In this document: positions 55,201-62,800 of the stretch, in pieces
How positions within the stretch are numbered: the first letter of the stretch is position 1
Layout: each line of letters starts with the position of its first letter
Assembly (NCBI RefSeq): GCF_020740795.1
Contig: NC_067312.1
Span: 61,170,405-61,234,404, forward strand
Length of the DNA: 64,000 nt
Direction: 5' to 3'
From: Apus apus
Taxonomy: Eukaryota; Chordata; Aves; Apodiformes; Apodidae
Translations under genes and position numbers: made by a program
Notes under the pieces: generated by a model
The model's input: the letters and a program-made list of their open reading frames with translations, nothing else
The model's database searches: none
Told to the model about the DNA's origin: nothing

Positions 55201-56865
55201 ATAGTTTCTCACTTCCAGTGGAGTGCTGCATTTTGGGAATGAGCCAAAAATAGTGTCACATGAACAGATAGTGGGGTCAGTCCAAATACATGAAGTAGCT
55301 ATTCAGGTACATACAACTGTTGTCTCCTTCACACTGTGTTTAAGGTGGTGCCAGCTATGGCCTAATGTTGTTACTGTGAACTAGAGTCTTGAGGCACAAC
55401 AGTAATAAGCAGTCAAATTCTACAGAGGCCGCTGCATGCAATAGGACAGTTTCAACTGATAATTTTTCCTGTTTTTTCTCTGTAAACCTCCCCAACTAAA
55501 AAGACATCCTTGTTCCTCTGTGCCAAAAAGAAATCTTGAGCTGACCAGGCATATTTTATAATGGGTCTTTTTATCACTTTGCACGTTTATTGCATCAGCA
55601 AACTAAGGAGAACAAAATTCCAGGTTTAGGTCTATGGTGAGCTACATGTTGTATGAATCATATCCCTCCTCCTGAGTTGGGGTGTTTTTCTCCTACTGGC
55701 AGAGGAGTTTCCATAATGATTTATTTGTTGATTAGTTTTAATGTATTAATGGCTTGGTAGATCAGGTTGAGTTTCTTTAAACTAACTGGAAATAAATTGG
55801 CCAGCCATTCTTGTTTTGAAAGCATGTTAGGTATTGTCCTTGTTATCAAGCTGATTAATGTATATGTCCATTGTGGCTCTCTTAAGTGACAAAAGTAGGA
55901 GTGATAATATCTAGTCTTTCAGCAAAGATACGGATTAGTTTTGCTGTTAATAAACAGGAAGAGGTTTTTGCTGTTATTAAATGTGAAACTACACAGCACT
56001 GGGTTTCTTTTGATTTCTCTTCTCTTTGGAAAAGAGCTTACACAAGTGAGAGCCAAGTTGCTTCCCTTCATTTTAGAGATTACACCGGGTTCTCTTTGTT
56101 TGGACTTTTTTAGTTTGAAAACACAGAAAGGAGAGGAAAAAAATAATATTTCAGCTTCTCTAATAGTTGATTAACTCTCTAGTTGATTCCGGTGTTCTTT
56201 TTGTTTATCATGATCTAGGATATTCTCTGTCAGTCTGTTAGTGAAGTTTATTTCTTCAGAACTGAAAAATGAAGCTGCAGATTGCACAAGGAACAGCTTT
56301 TTTTTTTTTTTTTTTTTCAGTAATGTAGAGCTTAACATGGAGTATGTAATTGCAAAAACAAAAGAAAAAAGTACAAAACAAATAAAGAGTTGAAAGCTAT
56401 GGAAGCTATTAAAGGCCAAAAATTATATAGTCCATAATGTACTCCATTGAACTTTTAAAAGTATTATTTTAAAAGCTTAATTTTAGTTTCTGTGTTACAA
56501 TGCACTAATGTTCTATGAGGCAACCGTTTTTTCTGAGTGAATAAATCTTGTTTGAGCCTTTTTGGATGGTTTGGAAGAAATGTAATCAAACTGGTCTGCT
56601 CTAACATGTAAGCGTGATCTGATGCCTAGGGATCGCTGTCTTTATGAAGCTAACCTTCATAAGAGACTTTTTCTAGCCTAAATATCTTTTTCTGTTTTTC
56701 TGTAACTGCTGTTTCTCTTTGTTCGTACCTTGGTATATTCTGGCATGGGTACAGATAGATTTTTGGACTGAAATAATAATACTCCTGCTTTTCCTTTAGG
56801 TACCAGTGAATCCACCCAAGAGACCTCCTGATGCTGTAATTTCTGATGTCACAACAGCTGATCAG
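19192..56865 (+). CDS. HSD17B4: HSD17B4, peroxisomal multifunctional enzyme type 2 (5' 17 coding exons; partial)
   Basis: Joined exons give 501 in-frame codons, and all junctions seen are GT-AG. The enzyme performs the hydration and dehydrogenation steps of peroxisomal beta-oxidation via D-3-hydroxyacyl-CoA (very-long-chain and branched fatty acids, bile-acid intermediates) and can oxidise 17beta-estradiol. Domains: short-chain dehydrogenase, residues 1 to about 300, with TGAGGGLG at 15-22, NDLGG at 39-43, NNAG at 98-101, Ser151, Tyr164 and Lys168; linker about 300-325; start of hydratase 2, 326-501, with Glu367 aligned to the human catalytic Glu366. Residue numbers match human at G16, R106, Y164 and N457, positions I recall as catalytic or disease-linked. 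The remaining roughly 235 residues lie past the right edge: hydratase GDxNPxH, the SCP2-like lipid-carrier domain and the C-terminal peroxisome signal. Exons: 19192-19249, 22321-22374, 27132-27239, 27734-27793, 28806-28827, 28933-28979, 29757-29841, 31505-31692, 33813-33904, 34522-34546, 38259-38387, 46633-46739, 47395-47628, 48135-48186, 52487-52558, 53729-53832, 56800-56865. Confidence 0.97.
19250..22320 (+). other. HSD17B4: HSD17B4 intron 1
   Basis: The 5' part lies in the CpG island. Beyond that are a poly-T run near 20146-20162, a G-run near 20210 and a poly-C run at 21438-21450. Open frames at 19275-19675 and 19927-20326 are composition artefacts. No coding exon or transposon is recognised. 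It ends in TTTTTTTAAACTAG. Confidence 0.8.
22321..22374 (+). CDS. HSD17B4: HSD17B4 coding exon 2 (residues 20-37)
   Basis: Encodes (G)[17 protein letters not shown], completing the TGxxxGxG dinucleotide-binding motif and the first helix of the Rossmann fold. It is flanked by AAACTAG and GTAAGT. Confidence 0.97.
24031..25320 (+). mobile_element. Solo LTR of an avian endogenous retrovirus, about 1.29 kb, sense
   Basis: The right part has the hallmark R-U5 of a widespread bird LTR family: an ATTAAA signal at 25124-25129, then CCCCAAGTTTAGTCTTTTTGCC, then TAATTGGTGAAGAAGCC, ending AAACCACGACA at 25320. Upstream U3 carries repeated TGGAGCA/CCCGTGGG-like units and a GGGAGGGGTGGGGGGAA block (25048-25066). 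The left end is proposed at TGCTGTGTTG (24031), which partly mirrors the reverse complement of the right end (TGTCGTGGTT). A 4-base GCTC flanks both sides (24027-24030 and 25321-25324). No gag, pol or env coding is seen, so it is a solo LTR. Overlapping minus-strand frames here are not genes. Family naming is from memory, and the left boundary is less sure than the right. Confidence 0.75.
25124..25129 (+). promoter_or_regulatory. ATTAAA polyadenylation signal inside the LTR
   Basis: An ATTAAA hexamer lies at the R region of the solo LTR, in sense with HSD17B4, followed by T-rich sequence. It is a potential premature polyadenylation site for HSD17B4 transcripts, but there is no evidence of use. 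Confidence 0.45.
27132..27239 (+). CDS. HSD17B4: HSD17B4 coding exon 3 (residues 38-73)
   Basis: Encodes (V)[20 protein letters not shown] through KGGKAVANY. Asp40 in NDLGG is the acidic residue that selects NAD+ over NADP+ in this family. Flanked by ATGCACAG and GTATGT. Confidence 0.97.
27240..27733 (+). other. HSD17B4 intron 3
   Basis: 494 bases, AT-rich, with no recognisable feature. Confidence 0.85.
27734..27793 (+). CDS. HSD17B4: HSD17B4 coding exon 4 (residues 74-93)
   Basis: Encodes (D)[19 protein letters not shown], a Rossmann-fold helix. Splice borders are TTACAG and GTACAG. Phase 1 is kept at both ends. Confidence 0.97.
27794..28805 (+). other. HSD17B4 intron 4
   Basis: 1.0 kb of AT-rich sequence. 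Small open frames at 28276-28781 show no homology I recognise. Confidence 0.8.
28806..28827 (+). CDS. HSD17B4: HSD17B4 coding exon 5 (micro-exon, residues 94-100)
   Basis: A 22-base exon encoding (D)IVINNA plus two bases of Gly101. It supplies the NNAG motif that stabilises the central beta sheet of short-chain dehydrogenases. Borders are TTGCAG and GTAAGT. Confidence 0.95.
28933..28979 (+). CDS. HSD17B4: HSD17B4 coding exon 6 (residues 101-116)
   Basis: Encodes (G)[15 protein letters not shown]. Arg106 corresponds to human R106, a position I recall as mutated in D-bifunctional protein deficiency. The preceding intron is only 105 bases. Borders are TTTTAG and GTGAGT. Confidence 0.96.
28980..29756 (+). 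other. HSD17B4 intron 6
   Basis: 777 bases with no recognisable feature. The open frame running out of exon 6 is simply read-through. Confidence 0.8.
29757..29841 (+). CDS. HSD17B4: HSD17B4 coding exon 7 (residues 117-144)
   Basis: Encodes (D)[20 protein letters not shown] followed by MKNQKFG, the helix and strand leading to the catalytic region. Borders are TTCCTAG and GTAAAA. Confidence 0.97.
29842..31504 (+). other. HSD17B4 intron 7
   Basis: 1.66 kb with poly-T runs near 29858-29874 and 30242-30260. No gene or transposon seen. Confidence 0.8.
31505..31692 (+). CDS. HSD17B4: HSD17B4 coding exon 8 (residues 145-207), dehydrogenase active site
   Basis: Encodes (R)[20 protein letters not shown] (145-165) followed by AAKLGLLGL. 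The catalytic triad is Ser151, Tyr164 and Lys168, in the YxxxK arrangement. The later segment [20 protein letters not shown] forms the substrate loop. Borders are CCTAAG and GTGAAT. Confidence 0.98.
31693..33812 (+). other. HSD17B4 intron 8
   Basis: 2.1 kb containing an A-rich patch near 32270-32292 and a short ATGCATGC-type palindromic patch near 32440-32475. A 71-codon minus-strand frame at 33179-33394 is unassigned. Confidence 0.75.
33813..33904 (+). CDS. HSD17B4: HSD17B4 coding exon 9 (residues 208-238)
   Basis: Encodes (D)[20 protein letters not shown] and [10 protein letters not shown], the C-terminal part of the core dehydrogenase fold. It ends exactly at a codon boundary. Borders are GCTCTAG and GTAATT. 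Confidence 0.97.
33905..34521 (+). other. HSD17B4 intron 9
   Basis: 617 bases, AT-rich, no recognisable feature. Confidence 0.85.
34522..34546 (+). CDS. HSD17B4: HSD17B4 coding exon 10 (micro-exon, residues 239-246)
   Basis: A 25-base exon encoding VGAGWIGK plus one base. The sequence is identical to the conserved family stretch between LFE and the LRWER segment. Borders are TTGGCAG and GTAAGT. Confidence 0.96.
35726..37225 (-). mobile_element. CR1 LINE, 5'-truncated, antisense, about 1.5 kb
   Basis: The 3' end is at the left (ACAGAATCACCAAGGCTGG). Minus-strand pieces of ORF2 include [60 protein letters not shown] and FTDYTKL in place of the usual FADDTKL. Part of the catalytic box is lost and the frames are broken, so it is dead. 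It inserted antisense to HSD17B4. Confidence 0.95.
37299..37822 (-). mobile_element. CR1 LINE 3' fragment, antisense
   Basis: The left edge carries ACAGAATCATAGAATCATTA (CR1 3' terminus in reverse). A single minus-strand frame gives [20 protein letters not shown], the [17 protein letters not shown] stretch and [10 protein letters not shown] of the ORF2 C-terminus. It lies 74 bases from the preceding copy, in the same orientation. Confidence 0.93.
38259..38387 (+). CDS. HSD17B4: HSD17B4 coding exon 11 (residues 247-289)
   Basis: Encodes (L)[20 protein letters not shown] followed by [17 protein letters not shown], the C-terminal extension of the dehydrogenase unit leading into the interdomain linker. 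Borders are CCATTAG and GTAAAG. Confidence 0.97.
43060..43733 (+). mobile_element. CR1 LINE, sense, left part of a split copy
   Basis: Plus-strand pieces of CR1 ORF2: SLHHEG-like after [34 protein letters not shown] and [20 protein letters not shown]. The FADD box is present, but upstream frames are broken. It stops at 43733 in the middle of the YKLG region. The homologous next segment resumes at 44230. Confidence 0.92.
43734..44221. mobile_element. Unidentified 488-bp insert within a CR1, candidate DNA-transposon-like element
   Basis: The surrounding CR1 homology breaks at 43733 and resumes at 44230. AGCTGGGG occurs at both edges (43726-43733 and 44222-44229), as expected for an 8-bp target duplication. 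The insert's two ends share an inverted GGACAACT (left near 43751; right as AGTTGTCC near 44207). An internal tandem repeat lies at 44021-44140. No transposase-like frame is seen. The size and 8-bp duplication would fit a non-autonomous hAT-type element, but this is inference and the family is not recognised. Confidence 0.5.
44021..44140. repeat. Tandem repeat, period about 50 bp, 2.4 copies
   Basis: Units begin with AACATCACTTTTA at 44021 and 44071. A third, partial unit begins with AACATAATGTTCA at 44122. Each full unit contains GATGTTTT and ends with GCATYTGTTT. It lies inside the insert at 43734-44221. Confidence 0.8.
44222..44797 (+). mobile_element. CR1 LINE, sense, right part of the split copy with 3' end
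   Basis: Starts with the duplicated AGCTGGGG and continues the CR1 sequence. It encodes degenerate [20 protein letters not shown] and [19 protein letters not shown] stretches. It terminates with CCTTCCAACCCAGAGTATTCTATGATTTG, the CR1 3' end, at about 44797 (reported in two parts: CCTTCCAACCCAGAG, then TATTCTATGATT). It is old and frameshifted. Confidence 0.9.
45264..45666 (-). mobile_element. CR1 LINE 3' fragment, antisense
   Basis: The left edge carries AATCACAGAATCACCAAAGC. The minus frame gives [20 protein letters not shown] of the ORF2 C-terminus. It closely resembles the copy at 35726, including the TGCACTAAGTGCCA stretch, so both belong to one subfamily. About 400 bp, 5'-truncated. Confidence 0.92.
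46633..46739 (+). CDS. HSD17B4: HSD17B4 coding exon 12 (residues 290-325), interdomain linker
   Basis: Encodes (E)[19 protein letters not shown] followed by a Ser/Thr-rich [16 protein letters not shown]. This corresponds to the human linker, where the full-length enzyme is cleaved into dehydrogenase and hydratase units in peroxisomes. The Ser-rich part is poorly conserved, as expected. Borders are GTCTAG and GTAAGT, ending on a codon boundary. Confidence 0.95.
46740..47394 (+). other. HSD17B4 intron 12
   Basis: 655 bases, no recognisable feature. The acceptor is ATTTTCAG. Confidence 0.85.
47395..47628 (+). CDS. HSD17B4: HSD17B4 coding exon 13 (residues 326-403), start of hydratase 2 domain
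   Basis: 78 complete codons: [20 protein letters not shown], then [18 protein letters not shown] and [20 protein letters not shown]. This is the N-terminal hot-dog-like fold of 2-enoyl-CoA hydratase 2. Glu367 in LFEGSEEF aligns with human Glu366, one of the catalytic acids. Relative to human there is one residue fewer in the MFDGVPSL loop, which offsets one extra upstream. Confidence 0.97.
47629..48134 (+). other. HSD17B4 intron 13
   Basis: 506 bases, AT-rich, with a short GGTTGGTTGGTTGGTTAG patch near 48001-48018. No other feature. Confidence 0.85.
48135..48186 (+). CDS. HSD17B4: HSD17B4 coding exon 14 (residues 404-420)
   Basis: Encodes [17 protein letters not shown] plus one base. The [13 protein letters not shown] core is the invariant hydratase 2 stretch. 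Borders are TATATAG and GTGAGT. Confidence 0.97.
49165..49567 (-). mobile_element. Older CR1, antisense, left piece of an interrupted copy
   Basis: The 3' end is at the left (ATCACAGAAACATCATGG). The minus frame gives [20 protein letters not shown] and [16 protein letters not shown]. The CR1 homology stops at 49567 inside the AACAATCC motif and continues after the nested element at 52157. Confidence 0.92.
49597..52065 (+). CDS. CR1 ORF2 protein, 5'-truncated (endonuclease C-terminal part plus reverse transcriptase)
   Basis: An uninterrupted frame of 822 codons from the first in-frame ATG; the frame is also open upstream to 49568. Order: APE-type endonuclease remnant with GDFN at 40-43 and the SDH motif at 108-110; basic linker about 170-270; reverse transcriptase with [49 protein letters not shown] (catalytic Asp470), [17 protein letters not shown] and FADD at 556-559 (Asp558, Asp559); then the C-terminal LRPHLEYC-type region and the conserved [19 protein letters not shown] tail. 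The first roughly 100-150 residues of the endonuclease are missing, so target nicking should be lost while RT motifs look intact. It is a LINE protein, not a host gene, and its transcription would depend on HSD17B4 read-through. Confidence 0.93.
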   Translation: MGDTVVGVYYRPPDQDEEVDEAFYRQLKAASQLQSLVLMGDFNYPDICWKTYTASLSQSRRFLQCIDDNFLMQMVDKPTRRGALLDLVLTNKEGLIEAVVVNGNLGCSDHEMVEFRILCGRNRISSRTRTLDFYRANFGLLNQLLREVPWDRVLEGKGAQDSWTIFKDHFLQAQHQCVPMGRKSSKGARRPAWLKKELLGKLKWKRKIYRSWKEGLVTWEEYRNVVRECREATRKAKASLELNLASWVKDSRKGFFKYIANKANTRGNIGPLLNEVGALVTEDIKKAEVLNAFFASVFTPAGFSHEPQIYITPEVVKIGEDIVDEDWVRDQLHNLDIHKSMGPDEMHPRVLRELAEVIASPLSIIFGKSWVTGEVPEDWRIANVTPVYKKGKKEDPGNYRPVSLTSIPGKVMEQLVLGTISRHIKEMGVIKSSQHGFTKGKSCLTNLIAFYEEITRWIDDGRAVDVVYLDFSKAFDTVSHSILVDKLIKYGFDDQAVRWIKNWLKGRSQRVVVNGAESSWKPVTSGVPQGSVLGPVLFNIFINDLDEGTECTLSKFADDTKLGGVADTPEGCAAIQRDLDRLETWAGKNLMKFNKSKCRVLHLGKKNAMHQYRLGADLLESSVGERDLGVMVDRRMTMSQQCALVAKKANGILGCIRKGVVSRSRDVLLPLYSALVRPHLEYCVQFWAPQFKKDRELLERVQRRATRMIKGVEHLPYEERLRELGLFSLEKRRLRGDLINVYKYVKGECQDDGVKLFSVMTSDRTRSNGCKLEHRRFKMNIRKNFFTVRVTEHWNRLPREVVESPSLETFKARLDAFLCDVL
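52130..52156 (+). repeat. ATTCTATG tail repeat, 3.4 copies
   Basis: The octamer microsatellite that ends CR1 elements and is thought to guide target-primed reverse transcription. Three perfect units plus ATT mark the exact end of the nested CR1. Confidence 0.95.
52157..52228 (-). mobile_element. Older CR1, antisense, right piece of the interrupted copy
   Basis: AATCCCAGTTTCCTCAGCTG followed by CCTTCACCAGCTTCATTGCC continues the antisense CR1 from 49567 without loss. In other copies in this window AACAACCCCAGCTCCCTCAG is contiguous, which proves the nesting order. Confidence 0.9.
52487..52558 (+). CDS. HSD17B4: HSD17B4 coding exon 15 (residues 421-444)
   Basis: Encodes (G)[20 protein letters not shown] followed by LID. 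The DKGSG turn of the hydratase fold is conserved. Borders are CTTACAG and GTAAGA. It lies only about 260 bases from the CR1 nest. Confidence 0.97.
52559..53728 (+). other. HSD17B4 intron 15
   Basis: 1.17 kb, no recognisable feature. Confidence 0.8.
53729..53832 (+). CDS. HSD17B4: HSD17B4 coding exon 16 (residues 445-479)
   Basis: Encodes (V)[20 protein letters not shown] followed by [14 protein letters not shown]. Asn457 matches human N457, which I recall as a disease-mutated hydratase position. GxGGFGGKR is the conserved loop. Borders are TTTCAG and GTAAAT. Confidence 0.97.
53833..56799 (+). other. HSD17B4 intron 16
   Basis: 2.97 kb, AT-rich, with a poly-T tract near 56300-56320. No transposon is recognised. 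Small frames such as 55886-56174 lack homology. Confidence 0.75.
56800..56865 (+). CDS. HSD17B4: HSD17B4 coding exon 17 (residues 480-501)
   Basis: Encodes [22 protein letters not shown], the segment just before the family's AALYRLSGDWNP motif. The next residue would be 502, so the catalytic Asp would fall at 510 exactly as in human. This is the last exon found in the window. Borders are CTTTAG and GTAAAG. Confidence 0.97.
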
Positions 56866-59800
56866 GTAAAGTTTTTTGTGCTCTAGGTCTGGAAATATTT
56901 ATTTTGTTTGGAGAAAGGAGTCTTATGTGATGTTCACTAATAGTTCAAAATTTCTGATATACCTCAGGTATTCATAACTGCATACTTCTGTGTCTTTATG
57001 TATATGTGTCTGTGTATATGTCTCTATAACATGAAGCTGAAATTTGTGCTAGGTTAAGTTGGGACAGTTTATGTAGGTTCTATGTAGAACATTATTTTCA
57101 TAAGGTGGATGCAGTTTTATAATTGTTTATTGCAAAATTATACACAGAAGAAGGAAATGTACATTTGTATTCTGTTGTAGCTTAAAAAACACACAAACCC
57201 CACATTCAAAACCGATGAAATTTACAAAAAATGGTGCAAGTAAACACATCAAGACCATAAGAAAATGCTTAAAGTTCAGTTTTGAAAAAGTTTAATTTCT
57301 GTTGCTGTAGAAGTAGTAGTCAGGGAAACCTGAAATACTAACAGATGTCTGTCCAGGTACTTATCCATCCATCCATCCACATTTCTACTGATTCACAGAC
57401 ATCTACTTTCCATAGGCAAACTCCTGACTAAATAAATACATCCTCCTCTGAAGGTAAACATACTCCAGGTGTCAGACAAGTAAGACAGGAAAGTTTGGAG
57501 CTACCAGCATAAAGACACTGAGTAGTATTTTCAAAAGCAACTTAGCCATGGGAAGATACTGCAGCCTTTGGAGGTGCCATGAAAATGTTGAACATCAGCT
57601 CAACATTGTCTGTGGTAACAGTGATGTCTGCCTAGCTTCTGATTAGATATGGAGTAGTTAAACTTAAGCCTCAACCAGCTGCTTCATGTGCTTGAAGTCC
57701 AAGTTAGCCCTACCCACTTAAACCAGTAAGAGAAGCTTAGATCAGCATTTCTGTTTCTGTCACTGATGTACTTGATGTATCCTGAAATTCACAGCACTGG
57801 TCTGGGTGGTACAGATGTCTTAATTCTTCTGAGTAGGCTTCATCGGAAGTTGGCAAGATGAGTAAAGAGCAGGGAACTGTGAGAGAGTGCTTTGTTCCTG
57901 GGAAGTGATTACATGTAGTGGAAGGTGCTCTCTAGCAGCTGACTCTTTATTACAGAAGATACATCAATTCTAATGGCCCACTGGTTAGAAATATTTTCTT
58001 TGAATATTGAGGCTCTGGTTCAGATTCTTCTTTGCCTGATTATATCAGAATTTATTCCAGCTATGTCAACTTTCAGGTGACATTTATGATCCCCTTGTTC
58101 ATTCAGTAATCTTACTTTCTGAGCCTTTTACTCTTACACCTGGAATTGTTACTGTGTTCGATGCTAAGTTCAAGAGATAAAGTATTATTTAATGACCCTG
58201 TAATTCTGAAGTTGGGAAACTTTGCTACTGCAGAGCTAATTTTTGGAAATAAAGGAAGTGACACATGGTAACTACCACTTCTGTTTTATTTTAAGATCTA
58301 CTCTGACAGGTAGATATGGAGAGAATTCCTCTCCAGTTAGATCTTACAGGAGACTAGCAGACTTTGAGAATCACAGGAAGGTTTATCTGCCGAATTATTC
58401 ACTAGCATCTGTGCTTAAGTGATGATGCCTGTGTACAGGAGAGCCAATGTGTAGAACTTGGGAACTTTATGGGCAGGAATACAGGCTTTGATATGAATGA
58501 CAGCTTGGGAGAGCCTTACCAAGATTTTACATTCATGTGTCTACCGAATGGCACATAACTGCCTAAAATATTTTTTGAAAATGGAAGCTGGCACATAAAA
58601 GTTGCATCAAAGTTTCTGGTTTGTTTTTTGTTGTTTGTGGTTTTTTTATTTGTGTTTAAATGAAAAAGGTGTTGGCAGATATTACTGTTGCCATTCAGCT
58701 ATTGAATTAGTATAGAGTTTGAGACAGACGGAAGGAGTCAGTTTGCAGATGTCATTTGAGTTAACTTGAACTATAATAATTTCCAGTGATGTGACATTCA
58801 CCATTCAGTTTCTGTGTTATCACAATTATGTGGCTAAACTGCTCTTCATAATCAGCATTTTTCCCTCTTAACTTGTCATAGCATGACTATGTAGAAGACT
58901 TCCTATTTAAGTAGACCATCATGCATATTTTTAATATTTACAGTTATGACTTCTGCCTTTCACTGAAGTCAATGGCTGTGCTTGTCTTGAAAGTTGTATA
59001 TTCTTCTAACTCAACTACACAGGGTTAAGTTTTTCCAAGAGGAAGAATGTTTTTTACATGTTTCCTGTCAGGAGGAAGAGCTGCTTAGTGAAGAGGGTAC
59101 TAGGAACAGAGAGCTAATCACCATTTTTGCTCTTTACCATGTGTTCAGCAAAATGGAAGCTACAGCCATCTGCAGTTCTTGAAAAATGATTGTGTTGTTT
59201 CAGTGACCATTGACAGAACAAACTAATCCTTTTGATTTAATGGCAGGTAGTATAATAATAAATGTTTATCACTTTCAAATCTGTACCCATTCCTAAGTTC
59301 TCCTAACAGTGACCAGTGCTTATGACTGAGTTGCAGTACAGTGGTGTAAGCTGCTTAAAAATGAAAAATGGTTAAGAAAAATTGAGAAGTATCTGACCTT
59401 CTAAAAGGCTGTAAGGCTTAAAATTTGCTTACTGCTGAAGAAGGACATAAGATCTTTCTTCTGTCTATTAATGAATCTTTCTACAAAGAACTAGGTGACA
59501 TTTTTTCCGTCTTGCTGTGTAGAAATGAGTATGTGCCATAGTGTTTTTTTGTAGCTTATTCTCTGTCTGTAATCTGAGCTATTCACTGGATATAATGCTG
59601 TAAATCTTTGGAACAAAATAGACCTTTTGACAGAAGATAAAGAAGTCTAGAGGGTGTTTGACCATTAGCCATTTAGCAAGAAATTAACCATTCAATTTCA
59701 ACCCTATAGGAGGTGTTTCATGTAGTTACAGAGTTTCAGCATCACCAAGCTACTCTTGTCCTACTGTTTTTTGAACCAGGGCCTTAAATTAATCAATCAA

Positions 59801-62800
59801 ACAGATTTTGCTGAAGAGTTCCTCATGCAATTAAGAAGCACAGGCAGAGAATGATATGTACCTCTGGAGAGTTTTGTCTCTGTAGAGTTTTCTTTTTAAT
59901 CCCTTCCCAAATGTGTTTATTTTGTGGGAATTAATTTTCTAACTGCATACAAAATAAGCTGCAGTGGCTATTTAAAGTGACTGATGTCCAAGTGATGCAG
60001 GTCATTTTTGAGGAAAGAAACAAATACAGGATCTTGAGTTTGTTGGGGCTTCTTTTGTTAGTTTATTTGCTTATGTAAAAATTTGCCACATTCAGGTCTT
60101 GTGTATGTTGCCTTCCAAGAAATACACTGTTCTCCATCTTCAAATATCAGAATTAATATTCAGGATACACAGTGTTGTTACAACAAATAAACAGTGTAGC
60201 AGTAGTCTATAAAATGGAATTTTTTAAGAAGTTGTTTCAGTTTTTCTGTTCAGTGTTCCCTTCCACTTTCTTCTGAAAGCTATATCTCCTGTTTGTCGAT
60301 ATGAAACAATTACAGCTTTAACATCCAGATTTGCAGGACTTCAAGGTTTTTCGTACTGTCAGGTCATTTCAGTAAAATCTCGAATAATTTTAAGAAATGG
60401 TGGCCAGATGAAAATTTCTCTGTCCTTGCAACACTACCATCTATTTCACTAAAACATTCTCCTAGTTAAAATTCTGACTGTGTATTTGTTACTTGCATTG
60501 ACAGGGAGAAGTAGACATGACAAAGAGGTAGAAAAGATAATTTAGACAGATTTTGAAAAACATGGTGTGTCAGCCTACAGTTCTTTGGGACCAGCTGTGT
60601 ACATGCAACCATGTTTCCTCTAAGTCTCTGCAAAGCGTTATCTTGTGAGCTGTCATGTGAATTTCTGTCAGAGCTACTTTTCCAAGTAACTTGGGTACCT
60701 TCTTCTTCAAGATACTTCTGCTCTGTGGTTTCCAGAGTCAGGCTGTCCTTGCTTTTTGACATCCTGTCATTTTTAAGTGTGTTTCATTTGAAAAACTACA
60801 ATAATGTTTTAAATATTGCAGAGTCCTTAAAAAGATAAATGTTTCAAATAAAGCTTGCTTTGTTTGTAGTCTTAATAACCTTTGTATGCAGTGCATAATG
60901 GTAGTTTTCAGTCATGCAGGCTTAAATGGCGTGTTTATTCCTTCTCCTTCAAGAAATCCTTCCACAAGCAAAGAGACAGCTCCAGGCATAAACTGAGATA
61001 ATGTAGGAAGTCTTTTTTCCCATGTTATTTAGAATCATAGAATCACTTCGGTTGGAAAAGACCTTTAAGATCATCAAGTCCAACCATTAACCCTGCTCTA
61101 CCAAGTCCAACACTAAGCCATGTTCTCAAGCGCCACATCTTGGTGACTTTTAAACATATCCAGGGATGGTGACTCAACCACCTCCCTGGGCAGCATGTTC
61201 CAATGTCTGACAATCCTTTCAGTGAAAAAGTTCTTCCTAATGTCTAGTGTAAACCTCCCCTGGCACAGTTTGAGGCCATTTCCTCTTGTTCTATCGCTAC
61301 TGTTTGTTGCACGTAGTTGTCTTCTGAGAAGAAGTAAGTGAGAGTAATGAGAATTGACCTCATGATTAGTGACTGTTTGGAGCTGCAGTTCTTTGACAGT
61401 GGGTTTTCTTTGCTTTGTCCATAAATTTGTTACGGTCTGTGAGCAGCTGTTACCCACAAATCCCCAAGTACTCAGACATGGCTGCTTCTTGATCAGTGCC
61501 TGATAGGACAGGATGAGACATTGGAATTTGGAAGACAAAATTTGGGAGCTGAACTAGGAGGAGGATTTCTGAGCATCAGCAGCTGAAATTAAAATTCAGA
61601 GGAGCTGTGTTCTGAACTACTGTGTACTTTGAAAATGTGATGGGCTTTGAAGAATTAGGCCTTCAAATGTTAAGCTGAAGAGCTGAAACTGGTTTGTGCA
61701 GCTGACAGTTATGACCTTTTCTGCTGTCTTATATAACTTTCCAGGAGTCTATGAAGTAAGGGTATTTATAAATGTTGGAGGCATTTTAATTGTACAGAGT
61801 TCTTAAAGGAGTGGTGTATAGCATGTGATGATTGATTTTTGAGCATGTGATACAAGTCCATTTAGGTAATATAATAATTCTGCACTCATTTCGAGATTTT
61901 TAGAGAGATACAGTATATTCACACTCAACTAATCTGATAGGATTTAAAATATACGAGCTATGTTGAACCTCTGTATTCAGGTGTTGATCAAGCATTGACT
62001 AAGAGGATGGGAAGAAATGGCTGTTTTTTAGTGTTAGGTGTTTTGGTTTTTTGTTTGTTTGTTTTCTAAAATACAATTCTGTTTTCTCTGAAAGAGGAGA
62101 AAATAGTTGGCACCTGCCATGTTTCAAGTAGTGTCATCAGCATCCTGTGACTAACACTGCAGGAGTGTCCTTCCCTTCCCTTCCTGAGTCAGTCTTGGTC
62201 CTGCCAGTCCTATTGCTCATACTGCTGTCCTCTAGCTACCTGAGATTAGTTTTTCATTGGGTCAGGTTCAGCTACAACTGCAGTTCTTAATGTAACTGGA
62301 AACAATTGTGAGACAATTGTGCACAAATGTGATTTGTTGTAAAAAGAGTGGACTTTGCAAAAAAAAAGCTTACTAAATAGACATCTTGGGAGAGGTGCAT
62401 GGGAAGCATTTAACAGCCTAACAAATTATTAAATTAAAGCCTACTGGAAAATGTTTTCTGCCTGTTGTCAACAGTTTTGGTACTATGAGTCAGTGCTTTA
62501 CTTTGAGGACGGTGTGATAAAATCCTTAGAAGTTTCTGTGTAGTTGGGATGTGGCTACTTACCTGTGGAAAGTAATATTTTATTTTACACAGATACCATT
62601 TGTGTTTACATTTTAACCATATGTAAATATTTGTGTGTGTTTTTAGAGAACATACACATAGACAGAATAACTAATTGTTGTCATTATATGGGAAAAAAAA
62701 AAAAGTTGGTTATTTCCAGCTTGCATTTTTTAGTTGGAGAAATTTTGTGCTTATTTTAAACAGATTAGAAGAAAAAAGTTGTAGGAAAGTGAGTGTTTTG

